Source: JBAZAX01 sp964568625 (GTDB lineage Bacteria; Babelota; Babeliae; Babelales; RVW-14). Taken from it: DNA of 56,608 bases. The notes under the pieces were generated by a model. It was not told the origin of the DNA. It saw only the letters and a program-made list of their open reading frames with translations, and did no database searches. Position 1 is the stretch's first letter; every line of letters starts with the position of its first letter. The stretch is from assembly GCA_964568625.1 (NCBI GenBank), contig CAZMQG010000010.1, positions 1 through 56,608 of the forward strand, in the 5' to 3' direction. Shown one piece after another: positions 51,963-56,608 of this stretch. Both the position numbers and the translations under genes were made by a program.

Positions 51963-53710
51963 ATTTGTTTATCATAAATTACAAAATTTTGTTTTTCATA
52001 ATCCCACCAGATAAACAATGGTTTTTGTTGCGATATTCTTTCATCAATTATCAATGTTAAATCTGTGATTAAAATTTCGCCATTTACTAGTTCTGTTTTA
52101 TGTGTGATGGTTTGCCCGATGGATAAAGATGTTTTTTGTGGGTAGAAAGCAACTTTCTGTGGATCAAGAGATGTTATTCTAAAGCCATTTTCCAAAACCG
52201 TTATTTTAAAATAATTCTTATCGAAGTAATCAGATGCGCTCAGCCGCCATTTTTTATTTTTAAATAAATTGGAATCGTGTTGTGTGATCATTGTTTGGGA
52301 ATCAAAATAAATTGGGATATTTGGGTTATCGAGCATCACCCATAAAATTGAAGCAAAGTGCTCACCGAGTCCGTCAAAAGGGTAGGCAAAAATACATAAG
52401 GTTCGGTTTTTAAGTTGCGGGTTTGCGGCGAGTTGCTTAAGTGCAGAAGAAAAGACATGCATTTTTCTTGTTCTTGCAGCAAAATTTTCGACCGAAAATA
52501 ACATTAAGAAAATTGAAAAAGATGCTCCGAAAAATATTATTAGGGGTTTAATCTGTTTATGTTTGAATGTGCATCCGATAAAAAGTAATAATATTCCTGT
52601 TAAGAAAAATGGATAAGCTTCATATAAATATCTTGGGTTATTACATACGACAAAGCTGGGCCAGAGTGAAATGATTGCAAATATGAGGCAAAATAAAGCG
52701 GGTAGTTTGTTTTTTGTTTTAATAAAAAGTACAACAAGAGATGTAAAAATTATAAGTAATAAAATTGCTCGAATGGATTTGTATCCCCATGGAAGCCATG
52801 ATAGGCAGAATAAGTCGTAGATGATAACTTTAAATTCCGGAATGCGAGTTTTAAAGGCGCTTAAAAGTGTGGGATTTAAAAGTGATGCTTTTGTTGCATG
52901 TTGTGAAAAGTTTAGAGGATAATTATATGCTCTGATCAGCAGGTATGTGCATGCTGCAAAAATTGACGGGAGTGTTAATTTCAATAATTCTGTGAATTGC
53001 AAAAAAAACGATTTTATATTGTAGTGATTGTTTTTGTATAAATACGCGCTTATGAAAATTATTGCAGGCATGACAAGCATTGTTTCTCTTGTATAAAATG
53101 ATGCTGTGAGTAATAATGCTGAAAAAATGTTATAACGCCATTTGTGTGATTCTAAAAACTTTTTGAAAAATATTACTGCACAGAGCACAAATGTCAGGTT
53201 TATGTAATATTGGATATTGGCGATTGCTCCAAATCTGAATGCTATCTGCGGGTGAAATGCAAAAAGCATTGCTGCAATCAGTGCCGGTATAGAATTTGTA
53301 AACCACAAAAATATATTAAACAGAAGAACTGTGTTGATTGCATGAAAAAATACGTTTGTTAACAAATATAGGTATGCATTAGTTCCAAATAACCAATATT
53401 CAATTGTTAAGAATAATACGTGCAGTGGCCTAAAATAAACGGAAATAAAGCTTGGTTGAATAGATTGGTCTATGAAATTTGTTGGATTGGTTAAATATCC
53501 CGTATTGCCCTGAATCATTGCATTAAAAAGATTTTTTAAATTTTTAATTTTATAAATTGAAAAGATTGCATTGAAGTCATCGCCTCCATTGAACCACCAA
53601 TTTGTCCAGGGAAGACCAAGAATAAAAAATACGATGAAAAAAATGGCGATAGATAAAAGTAATTTATATTTATTTTTAACAAACGATTGTACCAATAATC
53701 TCACGACCAT
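51959..53710 (-). CDS. GT-C-type membrane glycosyltransferase-like protein, divergent copy
   Basis: 583 residues from the ATG at 53710, which follows GGAG at good distance; a TTG 12 bases upstream is not needed. About 10 hydrophobic segments, first loop NGGDDFNAIF (acidic pair), YFRPLHVLFLTIEYWLFGTNAY, and a soluble end. Same architecture as the genes at 41953 and 53839, but far more diverged. It runs against the surrounding + strand genes and probably has its own promoter near 53750-53830. Sugar unknown. Confidence 0.7.
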   Translation of the reverse strand: MVVRLLVQSFVKNKYKLLLSIAIFFIVFFILGLPWTNWWFNGGDDFNAIFSIYKIKNLKNLFNAMIQGNTGYLTNPTNFIDQSIQPSFISVYFRPLHVLFLTIEYWLFGTNAYLYLLTNVFFHAINTVLLFNIFLWFTNSIPALIAAMLFAFHPQIAFRFGAIANIQYYINLTFVLCAVIFFKKFLESHKWRYNIFSALLLTASFYTRETMLVMPAIIFISAYLYKNNHYNIKSFFLQFTELLKLTLPSIFAACTYLLIRAYNYPLNFSQHATKASLLNPTLLSAFKTRIPEFKVIIYDLFCLSWLPWGYKSIRAILLLIIFTSLVVLFIKTKNKLPALFCLIFAIISLWPSFVVCNNPRYLYEAYPFFLTGILLLFIGCTFKHKQIKPLIIFFGASFSIFLMLFSVENFAARTRKMHVFSSALKQLAANPQLKNRTLCIFAYPFDGLGEHFASILWVMLDNPNIPIYFDSQTMITQHDSNLFKNKKWRLSASDYFDKNYFKITVLENGFRITSLDPQKVAFYPQKTSLSIGQTITHKTELVNGEILITDLTLIIDERISQQKPLFIWWDYEKQNFVIYDKQI

Positions 53711-53838
53711 TACTATCTCCAACGATCTCTAGTTTAAATTTTGGTTTTAATTTAGTACGCTTAAATTTGAAATTTATAGAGCTTTGAGCTAAATGTATAT
53801 CGAATATTTTATCATCCAAAATTGAGAGAGAAGTTATT

Positions 53839-55644
53839 ATGGAAGGTAGTATATCTGTTTGGTATAAAGAATTTATATATAGACATTCGAGAAAAATCAT
53901 TTCGTTGGGCATATTGGGTTTTGTTTTTTTGATTTTTATATTAATAAATCCACAATGGTATTTTGGTGGCGAGGATTTTGTACAACTTTTTAGATGTTAT
54001 AAAGTAAGGTCAGTTAAAGACTTTTTAGATTTTTTTGTACATGGGTCGCTTGATAGCTATAGATCACTGTTACACCCTTTTGAATCAATGAGACAAACAT
54101 TTTTTTCGGTTTATTATAGACCATTTTGTTTGGTTTTATATTTTTTTGAATACAGTTTATTTGGATTAAATGCATATATGCATTTTATGTTTTTAATATT
54201 TTTTCATTCAGTTATTACATCAATTTTTTGTTATTTTATTATTCCATTTACAGGGAATTTTTTTGCAATTTTATTTTCATTGTTTTATGCCTTTCATCCA
54301 TCATTTTATTCAATTGGAAAGTGGGATTACCAGCAACATATCTTTGCAACATTTTTTGTCATTCTTGCTGTTGTTTTTCTGCTTAAAACGATAATAAATT
54401 CTAATAAAAAAATAGCATTACCCCTACTTGCATATCTATTTTTCTTTTTTTCTTTATGTACGAGAGAAACTTTTATTGTTTTTCCGTTATTAGCCGTATT
54501 AATTATGAATTTATATGAACAGTCGCAGTACTATAAGTTAAGCAAAATAAATGTGCAGTTTAAAATATTGTTGGGTTTTATATTTACTTTTTTAATTTAT
54601 TGTTTTTTTAGGCAAATGGCATATCCAATTGTTTTTTCTAGTAGCGGGACAACTAGTTTTTTATATTCGATTATTACTAGATATTTAACTACAGATACAA
54701 TTTATAGCTTATATATTTATTTTTTAGCATGTTTTCACCCGTTATACAGTGTTCATTATATCTTTGATCAACACAAATTTTTATGGTTTTATAGGTTGAT
54801 AAAAATTTTTACACTTTCTATTCCTTTAATACTTTTTGTTACCAGCACTCAAAAAAAAATAATTTTGTTATTTGCCGCTTGCACGGCATTGCTTTTTTGG
54901 CCTATATTCACTTTTGTCTGTGGGGCGCCGAATGATCGAAATTTTTATGAGGTCTCAATTCCATTTATTTTGACATTTGTAGCTCTTTTCAAATTCACAT
55001 CTTTAAAGAAATATTATTTTGCTCGATATTGTGGTGCTTGTTTACTCATTTTACTCACGGCATTTAATCTATTTTTTTTAGCGCAAAAACGTAAATATGT
55101 TTTCAATTATTTAGAAAGTTCGTTTCTTCCAATTTTGGAATTAAAGAAGGCATCAGGTGAAACGTTGCAAGATACGCCTCTTTTTATTTTCAATTTACCT
55201 TTGGCAATGTATCACTGGATGAGTCTTCCCCAGGCTCTCGAATTAAATGGAATCAATAGGGTTGCTATTGATTGTTATTGTGACAGTAGGGTTAGAATAT
55301 TTGGTTCAGTAAACGATTTATTGGTTAAAATAGATGTAAATTCTTTTAGATTTATCAGTGATGATAAAGAAAAACTGTGGTTTACATATGAAAAACCATT
55401 TTTTAGAACAAATATTCATGATGATTTCCCTTTTGGGCGTCATAGTATTTATGTTTATAATAAAGACAATTGTATAATGGTTCCATTTCAGGAAGCCAAA
55501 ATTTATGATATAGAATTTATTTTTAAAGAAAAAGAATATTACCATCCTGATGCAAAATTTCTTACGTGGGATTATGAAAATAATAAATTTATTGTTTTAA
55601 ATAACCTAATAGATTGTAGGGGAGTTTGTGGTGCAAACATCTAA
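53839..55644 (+). CDS. GT-C-type membrane glycosyltransferase-like protein, copy 2
   Basis: 601 residues. Close paralogue of 41953 along the whole length: GGEDFVQLFRCYKVRSVKDFLD, YRPFCLVLYFFEYSLFGLNAY, the soluble domain with MYHWMSLPQALELNG and DCYCDSR, and the same tail KFLTWDYENNKF. Many stretches are identical even at the DNA level, so the duplication seems fairly recent. It ends in extra residues absent from copy 1. Overlaps the next glycosyltransferase by 17 bases. Start after GAGAG. Confidence 0.75.
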   Translation: MEGSISVWYKEFIYRHSRKIISLGILGFVFLIFILINPQWYFGGEDFVQLFRCYKVRSVKDFLDFFVHGSLDSYRSLLHPFESMRQTFFSVYYRPFCLVLYFFEYSLFGLNAYMHFMFLIFFHSVITSIFCYFIIPFTGNFFAILFSLFYAFHPSFYSIGKWDYQQHIFATFFVILAVVFLLKTIINSNKKIALPLLAYLFFFFSLCTRETFIVFPLLAVLIMNLYEQSQYYKLSKINVQFKILLGFIFTFLIYCFFRQMAYPIVFSSSGTTSFLYSIITRYLTTDTIYSLYIYFLACFHPLYSVHYIFDQHKFLWFYRLIKIFTLSIPLILFVTSTQKKIILLFAACTALLFWPIFTFVCGAPNDRNFYEVSIPFILTFVALFKFTSLKKYYFARYCGACLLILLTAFNLFFLAQKRKYVFNYLESSFLPILELKKASGETLQDTPLFIFNLPLAMYHWMSLPQALELNGINRVAIDCYCDSRVRIFGSVNDLLVKIDVNSFRFISDDKEKLWFTYEKPFFRTNIHDDFPFGRHSIYVYNKDNCIMVPFQEAKIYDIEFIFKEKEYYHPDAKFLTWDYENNKFIVLNNLIDCRGVCGANI

Positions 55645-56560
55645 AAATATGAAAAACAAAAGACTTGTTTCAGTAGTTTTGGGTTCATATAATCGTCTTG
55701 ATTTTCTAAAGCTTGCAATTGATAGCATTCGAACCGAATGTAAAGATTTATCGCATGAAATAATAGTTGTTGATGGTGGATCAAACGATGGATCGTTGCA
55801 GTGGATTTTAGAGCAGAAAGACATCATAACAATCATTCAGCATAATCGTGGAGAATGGTTGGGAAAAAATATTGAACGTAGGTCTTGGGGATATTTTATG
55901 AACCTTGCATTCAAATGTGCACAAGGCAAATTTGTGTGCATGTTAAGCGATGATTGTTTGGTTGTGCCCGGCGCAATTGTTAAAGGTGTTAAATTTTTCG
56001 AAGACAATTTGCAGCAGGGCAAAAAAATAGGCGCAGTGGCTTTTTACTGGAGAAACTGGTCACAGCAAGAAAAATATTATGTTTGCTGTACCCTTGGAAA
56101 CAAAATTTACGTTAATCATGGTATGTATCTAAACCAGGCATTAAAAGAGGTTGATTATATAGATGAAGACAATTTCTTTTTTTATAATGGAGATGGTGAT
56201 TTGTGCTTAAAGATGTGGCATGCCGGGTATGAATGCATAGAAAGCCCTGAGTCGTTTGTTGAGCATTATCCTCATGCAAATGTTGATGTCAGAAAAACCA
56301 ATTATGAGAAATATAATCAGGACACTAAAAATTATTTAAAAAAGTGGGACGGAATTTTTTATAATAAAAAATTAAATAATTTGGGAATGTTGATTGAAAA
56401 AGAGTTTGAAGATACAGCAAAAACGGGTGAGTGTTTTAATCTTTTGCATCAACAGATTATTGCAAATAATCCCAAATTGGTTCGGCCTGCATCGGTGTTC
56501 AAAAAAATAAAACAAGATCTGTATTGGAAATTTAAGGCTGTTATGCGTAGGTTTTTTTAA
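55628..56560 (+). CDS. glycosyltransferase family 2
   Basis: 310 residues. GT-A fold: VSVVLGSYNRLDFLKLAIDSI at 14-34, EIIVVDGGSNDGS at 44-56, and LSDDCLVVPGA with Asp108/Asp109 for metal and nucleotide-sugar. FFYNGDGDLCLKMWHAGYE near 180 may hold the catalytic acid. Starts with GTG at 55628 after GGAG. The gene is complete, ending 48 bases before the window edge; the glycan locus may continue beyond. Confidence 0.9.
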   Translation: MVQTSKNMKNKRLVSVVLGSYNRLDFLKLAIDSIRTECKDLSHEIIVVDGGSNDGSLQWILEQKDIITIIQHNRGEWLGKNIERRSWGYFMNLAFKCAQGKFVCMLSDDCLVVPGAIVKGVKFFEDNLQQGKKIGAVAFYWRNWSQQEKYYVCCTLGNKIYVNHGMYLNQALKEVDYIDEDNFFFYNGDGDLCLKMWHAGYECIESPESFVEHYPHANVDVRKTNYEKYNQDTKNYLKKWDGIFYNKKLNNLGMLIEKEFEDTAKTGECFNLLHQQIIANNPKLVRPASVFKKIKQDLYWKFKAVMRRFF

Positions 56561-56569
56561 TAAATAGCC

Positions 56570-56608
56570 AAGAATTCCCCAAGGCTTATCAAGCCTGGGG
56601 ATGAATTG
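56570..56608. repeat. hairpin element at window end
   Basis: CCCCAAGGCTT (56577-56587) pairs with AAGCCTGGGG (56591-56600) with one bulged base and a 3-base loop, flanked by GAATT on the left and ATGAATT on the right. GC-rich against its surroundings and lacking a T-run, so more like an intergenic palindromic repeat than a simple terminator. The window ends here, so its full extent is not visible. Confidence 0.45.

Noticed and set aside
53839..55644. CaaX-like end in the second GT-C copy (ends CGANI)
   Set aside because: The Cys is fifth from the end and the residues between it and the end are not of CaaX type.
1..56608. CRISPR arrays, transposases, integrase sites, tRNA and rRNA genes
   Set aside because: Looked for repeated spacers, transposase motifs and tRNA-type conserved GGTTCGA arms; nothing convincing was found by eye.

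Overview
The window is AT-rich, tightly packed bacterial DNA using the standard code. Four exported proteins here look unlike ordinary free-living bacterial proteins: an ankyrin-type repeat protein, a eukaryote-type cytosolic phospholipase A2 (cPLA2-like) protein, and several orphan secreted proteins. Together with the general gene style this suggests an intracellular or host-associated bacterium, most likely of the Candidatus Dependentiae (TM6) type. That lineage call is inference; no rRNA, tRNA or marker gene here settles it. I see no tRNA, rRNA, CRISPR array or transposase.

1-31.6 kb, mixed core and accessory genes. Orphan secreted protein; PEP synthase (ppsA); secreted S/T/K-rich protein; LysE-type exporter; glmM, DUF502 membrane protein and LptF/G-like permease on the + strand; a secreted protein of unknown function; a secreted ankyrin-like protein ending in CAIM; flavodoxin. 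A minus-strand block follows: polA, rpmA, secF, rho, tsaD. Then a small Cys-rich exported protein, a PIG-L deacetylase-like protein, ruvX, an exported cPLA2-like protein ending in CTIL, an FAD oxidoreductase next to a MEMO-AMMECR1 fusion lipoprotein, a 722-residue secreted orphan, thioredoxin, a CYTH protein and an HtrA-type protease.

31.7-56.6 kb, surface glycan locus. A five-gene minus-strand operon (36.9 to 31.7 kb) makes UDP-xylose (UXS) and carries three glycosyltransferases and a methyltransferase, with overlapping or almost touching genes. Divergent from it, a plus-strand run begins with a one-polypeptide ABC exporter (flippase candidate). It continues with gmd and fcl (GDP-L-fucose), three methyltransferases, a GT-C-type membrane protein, an MBOAT O-acyltransferase with an SGNH-like partner, more glycosyltransferases and a second close GT-C copy. 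A third, more distant GT-C gene lies in the opposite orientation. The set is consistent with a fucose/xylose-containing, methylated and O-acylated glycan built on a lipid carrier, flipped by the ABC protein and finished outside the inner membrane. No initiating phosphoglycosyltransferase or Wzy/WaaL-like gene is recognised in the window.

The most interesting point is that two unrelated Sec-exported proteins (10.7 kb and 23.4 kb) end in CaaX boxes, the eukaryotic prenylation signal. One is ankyrin-like with a basic nuclear-localisation-like tail. The other is cPLA2-like, matching the architecture of human cPLA2-gamma. This suggests effectors that are anchored to host membranes by the host's own prenyltransferases.
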